Assembly (NCBI GenBank): GCA_902494565.1
Contig: CABUTN010000009.1
Span: 1-60,162 of the forward strand
Reading direction: 5' to 3'
From: an uncultured Collinsella sp.
Lineage (GTDB): Bacteria; Actinomycetota; Coriobacteriia; Coriobacteriales; Coriobacteriaceae
Length of the DNA: 60,162 nucleotides
Below the pieces are notes generated by a model that saw only the letters and a program-made list of their open reading frames with translations, had not been told where the DNA came from and made no database searches. Positions 24,957 to 35,271 of this stretch are shown here, in pieces (the first letter of the stretch is position 1; every line of letters starts with the position of its first letter). A program made the position numbers and the translations under genes.

Positions 24957-25832
24957 CTGGTTCATGTTGCCGTGGATGTAGGGGGTGACCTCGGGGGAGA
25001 TATGGCCGCAGCCCAGCTCGCGCAGCGCGGACTCGATGGCGACGGGCAGCGGGGTCTTGCCCTCGGCATCGACGGCGGTGCCGCCGAGGGCGGCAATCTT
25101 GGTGACATCTGCGGGGGCGGCCTCGATATGCATGCAGCCGCCGATCAAGCGCGCGCGTACCTGTGCCAGATCAAGATCGTGCAGGTAATCCTCGCAGGCG
25201 CGGATTAAATCGACCTTCTCGCGCGTAAGCTCCTCGCCCGTGGGGACGCGCGTGGCAAGGCAGGCTCCCGCCGGCAGGTTCCAAACGGGATAGCCCCATG
25301 CGCGCAGCAGCTCGCGCTCTTCGTCCTTGGTAAAGCCGACCTCCATAAGGGGTGAGCGTACGCCGAGCTCTTCTGCCGCACGCATGCCGGGGCGGTAGTC
25401 ACCGCGATCGCTTGCATTGCTGCCATCGATGACGGTGGGAAAGCCGAGCGACTTGGCGTGGTTGACGATGGCGGTAAAGCCAGCGTGCTTGCAGTGGTAG
25501 CAGCGATTGGCATCGTTGCAGGCTACTTGGGGGAGCTGCAGCTGATCGACCGAAAGATTGAGCACGGGGAGCTTAAAATGCGCCCCTTCATTGGCCTGCC
25601 CATCAACGGACCGCTCAAACGAGGCCTGTTCGGGCGTGCCGATGAGCGGCGTGGTGAGATGGACGAGGAGGGTATTGGTAGGCATGATGCGGGCGCATAC
25701 GGCGGCCAAAAAGCTGCTGTCGACGCCACCGGAAAACCCGATAGCCACGCGCCCGTATGCCAAAAGCAGCTGTTCGAGCGCCGATAGCTTGTCTTGAAGC
25801 TCCTCTGCGGGTGCCGTGGTGTCTAAAATCAT
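24954..25832 (-). CDS. larE: LarE-type sulfur transferase, three-cysteine form
   Basis: 292 residues. LarE inserts sulfur into the pyridinium dicarboxylate precursor of the nickel-pincer cofactor of lactate racemase. The PP-loop is GFSGGVDSS (about 32-40). Cysteines C111 and C114 (NRCYHCKH) and C191 (PAGACLATRV) form the three-Cys set that in some LarE enzymes holds a 4Fe-4S cluster; the sacrificial type has only one. No larA, larB or larC is in the window, so the cofactor pathway must be encoded elsewhere or this protein has another sulfur-transfer role. The start has no strong ribosome-binding site but matches the family start. The stop lies in a repeated stem-loop. Confidence 0.9.
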   Translation of the reverse strand: MILDTTAPAEELQDKLSALEQLLLAYGRVAIGFSGGVDSSFLAAVCARIMPTNTLLVHLTTPLIGTPEQASFERSVDGQANEGAHFKLPVLNLSVDQLQLPQVACNDANRCYHCKHAGFTAIVNHAKSLGFPTVIDGSNASDRGDYRPGMRAAEELGVRSPLMEVGFTKDEERELLRAWGYPVWNLPAGACLATRVPTGEELTREKVDLIRACEDYLHDLDLAQVRARLIGGCMHIEAAPADVTKIAALGGTAVDAEGKTPLPVAIESALRELGCGHISPEVTPYIHGNMNQ

Positions 25833-26005
25833 GAAACGATCCTTACCATTGAGTACTCGGTCGAAAACTATAATCCTAATGCGTTACTTGCCATAAGTCT
25901 TCTATCTGTGTAACGAAAGTGCAATATGGTATATACGTTATATACAAGTTGCCAAATGCGGTAGAGTTGCGGCAATACGACAGCGAGAGTCGATGGGGGA
26001 CCGAT

Positions 26006-26656
26006 ATGATCAAGGCTGTTATTTTTGACATGGATGGAACGCTGGTCGATACCGAGCGTTTGGGGATTAAGGCCTGGAAGGCAGGCGCCGCTGAGCTGGG
26101 GCTCGCGATTGATGAAGCGCTGATCCATCAGTTTATCGGCCGCACGCTGCCCGATGTTATGGACATCCTCGATAAGCATTACGGCAGCCACGAAACCACC
26201 GAGGCGGTCTATGTCCGCCACAAGGAGATTCGCGACGAGATGGTCAAGACCGAACTGGAACTTAAGGCCGGTGCCGCCGAGTGCCTAGACGAGCTGCTGG
26301 CTGCGGGCTATCACGTGGGTCTAGCGACGTCGTCGCGCCTCGTTACGGCCGAGCGCAACCTTAAGATGGTCGGTCTTTTTGACAAGTTTGAAACGGTAAC
26401 GTGTGGCGAGGACGTCGTGCACGGCAAGCCCGACCCCGAGATGTATCTGCTCGCCTGCGAGCGCGCGGGCTTTGCTCCCGAGGAATGTGCCGTGGTCGAG
26501 GATTCGCGCAACGGCTGCGTCTCGGGCATCACGGCCGGATGCCATGTCTTCGCCGTCCCCGATATCGTGCCGCTGCCGCAGGACGTGGTGGATGGCTGCG
26601 AGGCCGTGCTCGATACGCTGTTCGATCTGGCGGCGGCGGTCAAGGCCGTGCGCTAG
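26006..26656 (+). CDS. HAD-superfamily hydrolase, beta-phosphoglucomutase/phosphatase type
   Basis: 216 residues. Subfamily IA HAD enzyme. Motif I is FDMDGTLVDTE (nucleophile Asp about 9), motif II lies in VGLATSSRL, and motifs III-IV in KPDPEMYLLACER and CAVVEDSRNGC. The cap domain is the helical C1 type. Members are sugar phosphatases or beta-phosphoglucomutases; the Asp-x-Asp-Gly-Thr plus DTE start fits either. The start at 26006 has GGGGGA upstream; an extension to 25919 lacks a site. It is divergent from larE and convergent with the second LacI gene. Confidence 0.9.
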   Translation: MIKAVIFDMDGTLVDTERLGIKAWKAGAAELGLAIDEALIHQFIGRTLPDVMDILDKHYGSHETTEAVYVRHKEIRDEMVKTELELKAGAAECLDELLAAGYHVGLATSSRLVTAERNLKMVGLFDKFETVTCGEDVVHGKPDPEMYLLACERAGFAPEECAVVEDSRNGCVSGITAGCHVFAVPDIVPLPQDVVDGCEAVLDTLFDLAAAVKAVR

Positions 26657-26697
26657 ACAATTGCGGCGTTGAAACGAGCAATTGCCCACGTTTGCAC

Positions 26698-26742
26698 TCA
26701 AGCAAAAGGGGTCCGGCAATGGTCGGGCCCCTTTTGCTTGAG
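26698..26742. terminator. Bidirectional terminator between HAD and LacI genes
   Basis: CTCAAGCAAAAGGGG pairs perfectly with CCCCTTTTGCTTGAG, with CC/GG-rich continuation around a short loop. The internal A/T run gives a U-tract in either direction. Confidence 0.88.
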
Positions 26743-26769
26743 CGGCGACTTAGCATACTTGCGGGCGTG

Positions 26770-27882
26770 CTATAGATACGCACCGAGGTTGATGGCCGTG
26801 GCGTCGGTCTGGCTGCTTGCCTGGGTGCTGGCGCGTTCCAGCAGGAACGGCCGCACGAGTTCTTGGCGGTTGATGTCCTCGATGGCCGTGACCGCGGTGA
26901 CGGTGCGCGCGGCAGAGCCGATGTGGACGTGCTTGGTCTTTGCCGGGGCCTTGTTCTCAATTTGCTCCATGAGCAATTGAACGCCCTTGCGGCCAATCTC
27001 GTAGCCCGGGGGCGCTACCGTAGTGAGCGGGACCGATCCGCTCCAAGCGAGTGGGTTGCCATCGCAACCTGCTACGCGTACTTGCCCGGGGACGGCGATG
27101 CCTTTGTCGACCAGCGCCGAGATGACGCCCGAGGCCAACACATCGGTCAGACCGACGACAAAATCGGGACGTTCGTCCGCGGGGCGCTCGGCGATTTGGG
27201 CACCGATGCCGTAGCCGTCGGCAGCGGTATTCCACTCGCCGGCGTCGATGACTTCGATCTTGATATCGGGGTGTAGAGCGAGCGCTTTATGAATGCCAAG
27301 GACGCGCAGGGTGAGTTGCATAAATGCTGCTCGGCCGACGACGACAATATGGTGCGCGCCGCGGGCGATGGCAAGTTCGGCAATGATGCGACCCTGGGCC
27401 TCGTTGTCGGCCGCTACGTAGTAGCCGGGCTCGGAGCAATGGATGTCCAGATGGACGATCGGCACGGGCATCTTGGTCATGGCGGGGTGCCAGTCGGGGG
27501 ATGCCATGGGCTGAACCATGACGCCGGACATCTGGGTGCCCATAAAGTAGCGCAGGTAATGGTCCTCGAGAATATCGTCGTTATCGGCGTTGGCGATGAG
27601 CAAGTCGTAGCCGTGCTTGCGGGCCTCGTTGTGGGCGCCGCTGGCGATTTGGAGCGAAAAGCCGTGATCGAGACGGGGGAGCACCAGGCCAAAGGACTTG
27701 GTGGCGCCGCCCGCGAGCTGACGGGCGCTTTGATTGGGCAGGTAGCCAAGGCGATTGATGGTCTCGTTAATGAGCTTGAGGGTCTCGGGGCGCAGCTTTT
27801 CGGGGTGGTTGAGCGCGTTGGAGACCGTGCCCAACGAAACCCCGGCCTCGCGCGCGACGTCGCTGATTTTTACCTTTGCCAT
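26770..27882 (-). CDS. LacI-family transcriptional regulator
   Basis: 370 residues. The HTH is KISDVAREAGVSLGTVSNALN (in parts, 4-24), then the hinge LGYLPNQSARQLAGG and the sensor core with LVLPRLDHGFSLQIASGA and the C-terminal dimer part. It ends with about 30 residues beyond the usual core. The start is ATG at 27882 with AAAGGGG upstream; a much longer upstream reading in the same frame (towards glmS) is an artefact of open frames. The neighbours are a HAD phosphatase and glmS, so an aminosugar or hexose effector is conceivable but unsupported. Distinct from the PTS-linked LacI at 16845. Confidence 0.9.
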   Translation of the reverse strand: MAKVKISDVAREAGVSLGTVSNALNHPEKLRPETLKLINETINRLGYLPNQSARQLAGGATKSFGLVLPRLDHGFSLQIASGAHNEARKHGYDLLIANADNDDILEDHYLRYFMGTQMSGVMVQPMASPDWHPAMTKMPVPIVHLDIHCSEPGYYVAADNEAQGRIIAELAIARGAHHIVVVGRAAFMQLTLRVLGIHKALALHPDIKIEVIDAGEWNTAADGYGIGAQIAERPADERPDFVVGLTDVLASGVISALVDKGIAVPGQVRVAGCDGNPLAWSGSVPLTTVAPPGYEIGRKGVQLLMEQIENKAPAKTKHVHIGSAARTVTAVTAIEDINRQELVRPFLLERASTQASSQTDATAINLGAYL

Positions 27883-27930
27883 AGCGGCCCCTTTGATGCG
27901 TTTCAAGTACAAGCCAGATTGTAGCATCCC

Positions 27931-27977
27931 AAACCTACCAAAAAGGGACAGGTTTAGTTTGGCGGGTTTTATCTGGG
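27931..27977. repeat. GGGACA/TGTCCC stem-loop, form A, inverted copy
   Basis: Reverse orientation of the unit at 24448 with a few changes (CCTACC for CCTGCC, GGCGGG for GGCAGG). It lies upstream of the second LacI gene in the divergent gap to glmS, away from any stop codon. Confidence 0.8.
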
Positions 27978-27997
27978 GAAACGCCGTTGCCAGCGCG

Positions 27998-28032
27998 ACC
28001 ACCACGAAGGTGCCTGTCCCCATTGTGGTGGT
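27998..28032. repeat. GGTGCCTGTCCC stem-loop, form B
   Basis: ACCACCAC and GTGGTGGT flank GAAGGTGCCTGTCCCCATT. The same core and arms return at 59345. Divergent gap 27883-28194 holds this element, the previous repeat and the inverted repeat at 28061, and no gene. Confidence 0.8.
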
Positions 28033-28060
28033 TTGGACCGGCTGGACGTGTGTGCATCGG

Positions 28061-28084
28061 GTGGTATCTAAGTTGAGATACCAC
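28061..28084 (+). promoter_or_regulatory. Candidate operator upstream of glmS
   Basis: A perfect 9-base inverted repeat GTGGTATCT-N6-AGATACCAC lies about 110 bases before the glmS ATG, upstream of TACAAT (28115-28120). Symmetric GGTATCT half-sites resemble GntR/HutC-type operators, but the cognate regulator is unknown. Confidence 0.4.
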
Positions 28085-28194
28085 TTCTGGTATATCAGCT
28101 TGCGTTTGCGTGAGTACAATACTCGAACGTTATGCGTCTCAGCGCCCCCTGTGCGTGGACGTCTTGCAGTCAAGCGGACGAAGGGATTTATCCT

Positions 28195-30042
<1,848 letters not shown>

Positions 30043-30065
30043 TTGGTTCCGCCGTTCTAGCGACT

Positions 30066-30099
30066 AAGGCCCGGCTCCGTTGTGGCGGAGCCGGGCCTT
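30066..30099 (+). terminator. Terminator after glmS
   Basis: AAGGCCCGGCTCCG pairs with CGGAGCCGGGCCTT around TTGTGG, a very stable stem, followed by GTTGT. The T-tract is weak. Confidence 0.75.
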
Positions 30100-30109
30100 G
30101 TTGTATTTG

Positions 30110-30156
30110 CCCAGATAAAACCTGCCAAAATAAACCTGTCCCTTTTTGGCAGGTTA
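30110..30156 (-). repeat. GGGACA/TGTCCC stem-loop, form A, containing the GntR stop codon
   Basis: Nearly identical to 24910. On the minus strand its first three bases are the TAA of the GntR gene, and the stem plus T-run can serve as that gene's terminator. This repeats the arrangement at larE. Confidence 0.85.
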
Positions 30157-30885
30157 GCGGAGCTTGCTGGTCTCGAAGTACTCGGGGAACTGGTCCAGAA
30201 CTTCGGTTTGATTGCGGAACATCATGTGCAGGTGCTTGCTGACCAAAAAGCTCGCTTCGATGGGGTCGCGACCGGCGATAGCGCGGCGAATCTGCTTGTG
30301 CTCGTTCACGATGTCCTGATTGTCGAGAACCTGCGTGGCGGCGCGCAGCCAGCGGAAGCGCTCCAGGTCGGCATTGGTCTCTTCGAGCCACGACCACACG
30401 GTGCTGCGACATGCGATGCTAAAAATCATGTGATGCATGAGGTTGTCGCTCAAAAAGAAGCCGATGCGATCCTCTTCGGCCATGGCCTTTTCCTGCAGCG
30501 CGATGGCGCGGTCGAGCTGCTCGATACCGGCCGACGTGGCGCGCGCACAACACTCCACGATCACCTGCTTTTCCAGATGTTCGCGGATGTAACAGGCGCT
30601 CTCGGCAAGGGTGAGGTTGATGGGTGAGACGTAGGTGCCGCTCTGGGGCACGGTGCGCACCAGGCCTTCCTGCGCCAAGCGAACCAAAGCCTCGCGCACG
30701 GGCGTGCGACCCATGTCCAGGTCATCGCAAAGTTGCTTGACGCCCAGCTTTTCGCCCGGCTTGTAGTCCAGATAGACGATTTTGCGTCGAATGGTGTGGT
30801 AGGACTGGTCCTGTAGGCTCGTTTCCTGCTCGCCGACGTGCATCGATTCTTCCATAGCGCCTCGCAACTGTTCTATCAAACTCAT
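30154..30885 (-). CDS. GntR-family regulator, FCD type
   Basis: 243 residues. An N-terminal winged helix (KLGVKQLCDDLDMGRTPVREALVRLAQEGLV in pieces, about 42-75) is followed by an all-helical FCD effector domain (about 90-220) with AIALQEKAM and the metal-ligand-like HHMIFSIACRS. FadR/FCD regulators respond to organic acids or sugar acids. It is divergent from the YeiH-type transporter, the likely target. The start is uncertain: ATG 30885 opens the frame, but ATG 30855 has GCGAGG upstream. The stop codon is in a repeat element. Confidence 0.87.
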   Translation of the reverse strand: MSLIEQLRGAMEESMHVGEQETSLQDQSYHTIRRKIVYLDYKPGEKLGVKQLCDDLDMGRTPVREALVRLAQEGLVRTVPQSGTYVSPINLTLAESACYIREHLEKQVIVECCARATSAGIEQLDRAIALQEKAMAEEDRIGFFLSDNLMHHMIFSIACRSTVWSWLEETNADLERFRWLRAATQVLDNQDIVNEHKQIRRAIAGRDPIEASFLVSKHLHMMFRNQTEVLDQFPEYFETSKLR

Positions 30886-31048
30886 ATGTCAGTTGTTAAT
30901 TATGCCGCGAATCAGCTCTCCGCGGTGGGTAATTCGGCTGTCGCCCGAGAACTATTGCGGCATCTTAGTCTGTGTTTGCGCAAGGCTGCGCTCAATGTTG
31001 CCGTATCATAAGCCGTCGCAAACGTGAAATAGAAAGAAGGAATCCCAT

Positions 31049-32083
31049 ATGCAACTGGCAAACATCGTACGCGAGCGCTGGAAAGGCGTTTTGTTCTGCC
31101 TGATCATCGCCATTCCCGCGACGTTGCTCGGCAAACAAATTGAGGTGGTCGGCGGTCCGGTATTTGCCATCCTCTTTGGCATGGTCCTGGCGCTCGTCTT
31201 TCCCAAGAATCGTCGCGAACAGCTCACCGCCGGCGTTACCTATACGTCCAAAAAAGTCTTGCAGTACGCGGTTATCCTGCTTGGCTTTGGCATGAACCTC
31301 TCCCAGATTCTGTCCAAGGGCGCCCAGTCGCTACCGATTATCGTGGCAACAATCTCGACCTCGCTTGTCATCGCCTTTGTGCTCTGCCGCGTTATGAACG
31401 TGCCGGGCAAGATCGCGACGCTTGTGGGTGTGGGTTCGTCGATTTGCGGCGGTTCTGCCATCGCCGCGACCGCACCCGTCATCGATGCCGACGATCGCGA
31501 GATTGCCCAGGCCATTTCGGTCATCTTCCTGTTTAACGTTATCGCGGCGCTCGTGTTTCCGACGCTCGGCGGCATGCTCGGGCTGACCAACGAGGGCTTC
31601 GGCCTGTTTGCCGGTACCGCCATCAACGACACCTCGTCCGTAACGGCTGCGGCGAGCGCTTGGGACAGCATGCATCCCGGCGCCAATGTGCTCGAGAGCG
31701 CCACAGTGGTCAAGCTCACCAGGACGCTGGCCATTATTCCCATCACGTTGGTCCTCGCATGCTGGCAGATGCATCTGGCACGCAAGGCCGGCGGCGACGC
31801 CAAAAGCACGTTCTCGCTTAAACGCGCGTTTCCCATGTTTGTGCTGTTCTTTGTGCTGGCGAGCGTGATCACCACGGTGTTTCAGCTTCCCGTGTCCATC
31901 ACGGCGCCCATCAAGGAGCTGTCGAAATTCTTTATCGTGATGGCCATGGTGGCTATTGGTTTTAATACCGATATCGTCGAGCTGGTCAAAAAGGGCGGCA
32001 AGCCCATCGCGCTGGGCTTTTGCTGCTGGATTGGCATTGCGTGCATGAGTTTGGGAATGCAACACGTACTGGGAATCTGGTAG
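31049..32083 (+). CDS. YeiH/UPF0324-family putative sulfate exporter
   Basis: 344 residues with about ten hydrophobic helices. Family markers: GGPVFAILFGMVLAL (about 35-49), YAVILLGFGMNLSQI, VGVGSSICGGSAIAATAPVI (about 130-149) and GTAINDTSSVTAAA. The family is annotated as putative sulfate or sulfonate exporters, although the substrate is not well established. AGAAGGAA lies upstream of the start. It is divergent from the GntR regulator at 30154, which probably controls it. Confidence 0.88.
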   Translation: MQLANIVRERWKGVLFCLIIAIPATLLGKQIEVVGGPVFAILFGMVLALVFPKNRREQLTAGVTYTSKKVLQYAVILLGFGMNLSQILSKGAQSLPIIVATISTSLVIAFVLCRVMNVPGKIATLVGVGSSICGGSAIAATAPVIDADDREIAQAISVIFLFNVIAALVFPTLGGMLGLTNEGFGLFAGTAINDTSSVTAAASAWDSMHPGANVLESATVVKLTRTLAIIPITLVLACWQMHLARKAGGDAKSTFSLKRAFPMFVLFFVLASVITTVFQLPVSITAPIKELSKFFIVMAMVAIGFNTDIVELVKKGGKPIALGFCCWIGIACMSLGMQHVLGIW

Positions 32084-32135
32084 AGAAGCAGCTTGTTTGC
32101 GTGCTGCGTGCTGGTGAGCGCATTCTCACGGTGGA

Positions 32136-32200
32136 GCGATAGGAGCTCTTGCGGGTATGGCTTGTCCGCAGGTTTATAAGTCCCGAAGAGCTCTTATCGC
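32136..32200 (+). terminator. Stem-loop downstream of yeiH
   Basis: GCGATAGGAGCTCTT (32136-32150) pairs with AAGAGCTCTTATCGC (32186-32200) with one G-U, around a 35-base loop that contains GCGGG/CCCG. There is no clear T-tract; it may be a terminator-like or leader structure for the next gene. Confidence 0.5.
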
Positions 32201-32349
32201 CCCGCCAGGATGGCGATGCGGGGCAACACCTATACTCGCAGGACGGCGCTTTCTGACCTATAGTGTTTGGTGAGCAATATCGTTCAATTTTGAAACACTC
32301 GGTCGTGCGACCGGCGGCGGCTGCATGTCGCCGCGGACAGGGGCAAATC

Positions 32350-33567
32350 ATGGATAGCGATGCCAAGCTGGACATCTTGACCGAGGCCCTGGATGCTGCC
32401 GGGGCCTCGGCATTGGCAATCGATGCGCGTGGGGACGTCGCGATCTCGACCATGAATGACGCGGCGCTTGAGCGGGATGTGGCGGTTTTTGTCGCTGAGC
32501 GTCTCGACCGTATAGGAGACGGCGCGCGTCTGGTTATGGGGCGTGCGGCTACGCGCCTGAGCCTGACCGTTCGCCCCACCGACAAAGAGGGCGGGGGGCT
32601 TTGGGTCGTCGTGGTCCGCGAGGTGCGCGGTGCCGCGGCGCATGCGGGCATCGAGTGGCTCAACGCCGACGAGGTTGAGGCCCGCTACGAATCGAGCGCG
32701 TACGGCATCGTTGAGGGGGCGGCCTCGGTGGCTGCGCCGGTTGCAGAGAGTTACGCGCGCGGTGTGCCCCTTATGCTCGAGGGCGAGCTGGGAGCGGGTC
32801 AGGTCGAGATCGCCAAGCGCCTCTATCTGGACGGTCCTTTTGCCGGTCAGCCCTTTGTTTCCGTTGCGCTCGATGAGCTCACCGAGCGCGGTTGGCGCCA
32901 TGTGCTCAAAAGCGCCGAATCGCCGTTGTTCCAAATGGGGCTGACCCTTTGCATTGAGGGCTGGAACGCGGTTGGCCCCCAGCGCCTCCGCGAGCTGGTC
33001 TCCACGATGGCCGACACCGCGTTGGCGACGCGCTGCCATGTGGTGCTGACAGCGAATGACATGCCGGGCGGCGGAGAAAGTGATCAAGCCGCGTTTGTGA
33101 CCGAGCGTTTCGCCTGTGCGGTGAGCGTGGCGCCGGCAATCGCCGAGCAGGGAGCCGCGTCGACGAAGGTTGCGCGCTATTTGGAATATCTCGCTGATGC
33201 ATTTGAGACGGCAGCACCCACGCTGTCTGCCGCGGCGACGAAGACGCTCGATGCTTACCGCTGGCCGCGCAATTATCTGCAGCTCCGCGAGGTCTCGGAA
33301 CGACTGTATATATTGGCGGGGACGGGCACGGTGGACCGCGCTGTGGCGGAGGAAGTGCTCGCCCAAGAGGACGTGATTAAGACCGCAACCTTTGGCGCCC
33401 CGACGCTCGAAAGTGACCTGTATATCCTGCGACCGCTGGCCGATACCGAGCGAGATATCGCGCATCTGGTTGTAGACCATCTCCACGGCAACCGAACCCG
33501 TGCGGCGGAGGTGCTGGGCATAAGCCGTACAACGCTGTGGCGCTTGCTGAAGGACGATGACCGTTGA
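32350..33567 (+). CDS. Degenerate NtrC-like regulator with Fis-type HTH
   Basis: 405 residues. The C-terminus (about 372-402) is a clear Fis-type HTH: HLHGNRTRAAEVLGISRTTLWRLLKDD. The middle (about 115-330) aligns in layout with the AAA domain of sigma-54 activators: LMLEGELGAGQVEIAKRLY at the place of Walker A, VSVALDEL after it, YRWPRNYLQLREV near the end. Walker A is degenerate (GAGQ instead of GTGK) and no GAFTGA loop is seen, so ATP use and sigma-54 contact are unlikely. It is probably a DNA-binding regulator that has lost activator function, as seen with PrpR/TyrR-type derivatives. The start has GGGGC upstream; it is a guess. Confidence 0.7.
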   Translation: MDSDAKLDILTEALDAAGASALAIDARGDVAISTMNDAALERDVAVFVAERLDRIGDGARLVMGRAATRLSLTVRPTDKEGGGLWVVVVREVRGAAAHAGIEWLNADEVEARYESSAYGIVEGAASVAAPVAESYARGVPLMLEGELGAGQVEIAKRLYLDGPFAGQPFVSVALDELTERGWRHVLKSAESPLFQMGLTLCIEGWNAVGPQRLRELVSTMADTALATRCHVVLTANDMPGGGESDQAAFVTERFACAVSVAPAIAEQGAASTKVARYLEYLADAFETAAPTLSAAATKTLDAYRWPRNYLQLREVSERLYILAGTGTVDRAVAEEVLAQEDVIKTATFGAPTLESDLYILRPLADTERDIAHLVVDHLHGNRTRAAEVLGISRTTLWRLLKDDDR

Positions 33568-33651
33568 GCGAGGCGCCCGTGACCGCGCGCGACGCGTGTG
33601 CTACAGTCCAAAGCGTTATTGTTTCGATTTGGTTACGGCGTGCGAGGGCAT

Positions 33652-34227
33652 ATGGCTGAGACTTCAAAACCGAGCCGCAGAAGGCGGAGTGCCGCGCCGG
33701 TCAACCGACGCACGACATCGGTGACGTGGGGCAAACACGCCTCGGGGTTTGATGGCTCGTTCAAGCGCACTAAATACGGCTATCCTTCGGCAAGCGCCCG
33801 CTTGGCAATGCAGGCAGAGTCCTCGCTGTGGGGCCGCAAACGCGTGGTGGGCTCAAAGCTCAAGCACGACGGAACGCTCGGCTACATCAGCCGCGGGGCG
33901 GCTCGCCGCAGCGGGCTCAATCCCGCCGGCTGGCATCGCTACGTGCCGATCGTGGCCGCCGTTGCAGTGATCGTCATCGCACTCGCTGCGCTTGGCTACG
34001 CCGGCGGTGGCGCCAACTTGGACGCAATGTTTAAATCGCCCGAGCTCGCGCATGCAGGCACAGAAGTTGTCGAGGGCGCTCAGGCCCAGACGGGCGTCGC
34101 GCCCCAACGCGGTATCGTCGCGGCGGCCTCCACCATCGCCGATGCGCAAAAGGACGAGGACGAACAGGGCGATGGCGCCGAAACGGCCCAGATGAACGAA
34201 ACGACGACAACTCCATCGGCAAGATAA
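33652..34227 (+). CDS. Hypothetical single-pass membrane protein
   Basis: 191 residues. A basic N-terminal part (RRRRS, 9-12 region) is followed by a region rich in Gly, Ser and basic residues, one hydrophobic helix (about 107-127, VPIVAAVAVIVIALAALGYAGGG) and an acidic, Ala/Thr/Gln-rich tail. I do not recognise a family. The basic, cytoplasmic N-terminus and the disordered outer part suggest an inner-membrane protein of unknown role. The start at 33652 has GAGG upstream. It lies 84 bases after the NtrC-like gene and may share its transcript. Confidence 0.6.
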   Translation: MAETSKPSRRRRSAAPVNRRTTSVTWGKHASGFDGSFKRTKYGYPSASARLAMQAESSLWGRKRVVGSKLKHDGTLGYISRGAARRSGLNPAGWHRYVPIVAAVAVIVIALAALGYAGGGANLDAMFKSPELAHAGTEVVEGAQAQTGVAPQRGIVAAASTIADAQKDEDEQGDGAETAQMNETTTTPSAR

Positions 34228-34237
34228 GTTGTGAGTG

Positions 34238-34274
34238 GGGCAGCTAATTTGGGACGGGACTTTTTTAGCTGCCC
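34238..34274. repeat. AGCTAATTTGGGACGGG stem-loop
   Basis: GGGCAGCTA pairs with TAGCTGCCC around a T-rich loop. The segment AGCTAATTTGGGACGGGAC recurs in reverse at about 46950-46970. It lies eleven bases after the membrane-protein stop codon, and its T-run could end that transcript. Confidence 0.75.
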
Positions 34275-34347
34275 AAGACAGTGGCTCATTCGATGCCAGT
34301 CGCCAAAAGCGAGCGAGCCGCATTTGCGCCAAGGTGACGTGAAATGA

Positions 34348-34449
34348 GAGGGCGCTGACCTTCTGGTCGCGCCCTCGAAATTGAACGTCAGATTGGCGTG
34401 AATGCGGCCCGCGCAGCGTCAACGAGCCCGCCGTTCGGTAGAACGGCGG
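34348..34449. terminator. Two stem-loops between the membrane protein and the nitroreductase
   Basis: GAGGGCGCTGACC pairs with GGTCGCGCCCTC (34348-34376, one bulge), and CCGCCGTTC pairs with GAACGGCGG (34428-34449). The second lies just past the nitroreductase stop codon on the minus strand. Neither has a T-tract. Confidence 0.45.
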
Positions 34450-34455
34450 AACGAA

Positions 34456-34977
34456 TTACCTTACGTAGACGACGTTGTCGCGGCGCGGCTTTGCCTCGGG
34501 TAGCGTGTCCTCGGCGTAGCCAAGAATGCAGTTACCGACACCGCGCAGGCTGCCGTCGGCGGGCAGGCCCCAGCTGGCCAGCAGCTCCAGGCCCTCGGGC
34601 GAGTCAAAGACCTCATGCGCGCGGTGAATCCAGCACGAATCGACACCCAGCGCATAGGCGGCGTTGAGCAAGTTGCCCATGGCGAGCGAGCCGTCTTCCA
34701 GATGCGTGGGCACGCTGCGGTCAACTAGCACCACCACAACGGTCTTGGCGCCATAGAAGGGGTCGCTGTTGCTGCCCATGACCTGGGCGTTGAGCTGTGA
34801 GAGACGCTCGACGGTCGCGGGGTCGGTGACGGCGACAAACGTCACCGGCTGGCGGCCCATGCCGCTCGGTGCATATTGGCCGGCTTCGATAATACGTGCA
34901 AGCTTTTCGGCCTCGACGGGACGATTGCTGTATTTGCGGCAGCTGCGGCGGTGAATGAGTGCTTCGATAGTCTCCAT
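34456..34977 (-). CDS. Nitroreductase-family oxidoreductase
   Basis: 173 residues, the short FMN-dependent form. The early RRSCRKYSNRPVE motif is the FMN phosphate-binding Arg region, GQYAPSGMGRQP follows, and the C-terminal GVDSCWIHRA and GNCILGYA lie near the flavin. Such enzymes reduce nitro or quinone compounds with NAD(P)H; substrates are unknown. The start ATG at 34977 has GAGGAG six bases upstream, while a reading from 35073 has no site. It has no operon partner. Confidence 0.88.
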   Translation of the reverse strand: METIEALIHRRSCRKYSNRPVEAEKLARIIEAGQYAPSGMGRQPVTFVAVTDPATVERLSQLNAQVMGSNSDPFYGAKTVVVVLVDRSVPTHLEDGSLAMGNLLNAAYALGVDSCWIHRAHEVFDSPEGLELLASWGLPADGSLRGVGNCILGYAEDTLPEAKPRRDNVVYVR

Positions 34978-35191
34978 GGTGTCTCCTCGCGGTGGCGTTG
35001 CAGATGCCCCGTTCATACCCGTCGGGCTCAAACGATAGACGGTCAATTGCCCGGCCAAAAGGATAGATTCCAATTGGGAAAGTAGGTTTGCATAAAAGTA
35101 CCTTCAGAATGTGACAAACCAATGGGATGGTTAAACGTTTTATCCCGTCTACCCTGCGGTTTTTTACCACTTGCCTAAATGACGAACGCAT

Positions 35192-35208
35192 AACCTTTGA
35201 TAAAGGTT
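35192..35208 (+). promoter_or_regulatory. Small palindrome before the 96-residue gene
   Basis: AACCTTT-N3-AAAGGTT lies about 65 bases before the next ATG. It could be an operator or a weak hairpin. The rest of 34978-35271 holds no gene I can support. Confidence 0.3.
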
Positions 35209-35271
35209 TTACTAAAGGAGTACCAACGTTTATCAATGCGCCGTGGTGGCGCCGGGCCAGGAGGTAACATC

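Noticed and set aside
27931..27977. Terminator for the glmS upstream region
   Set aside because: No gene ends on the matching side. Its sequence is a reversed copy of the repeat at 24448, so it is classed as a repeat.
28085..28194. glmS ribozyme
   Set aside because: No ribozyme core pattern could be recognised in the short leader; the inverted repeat looks like an operator instead.
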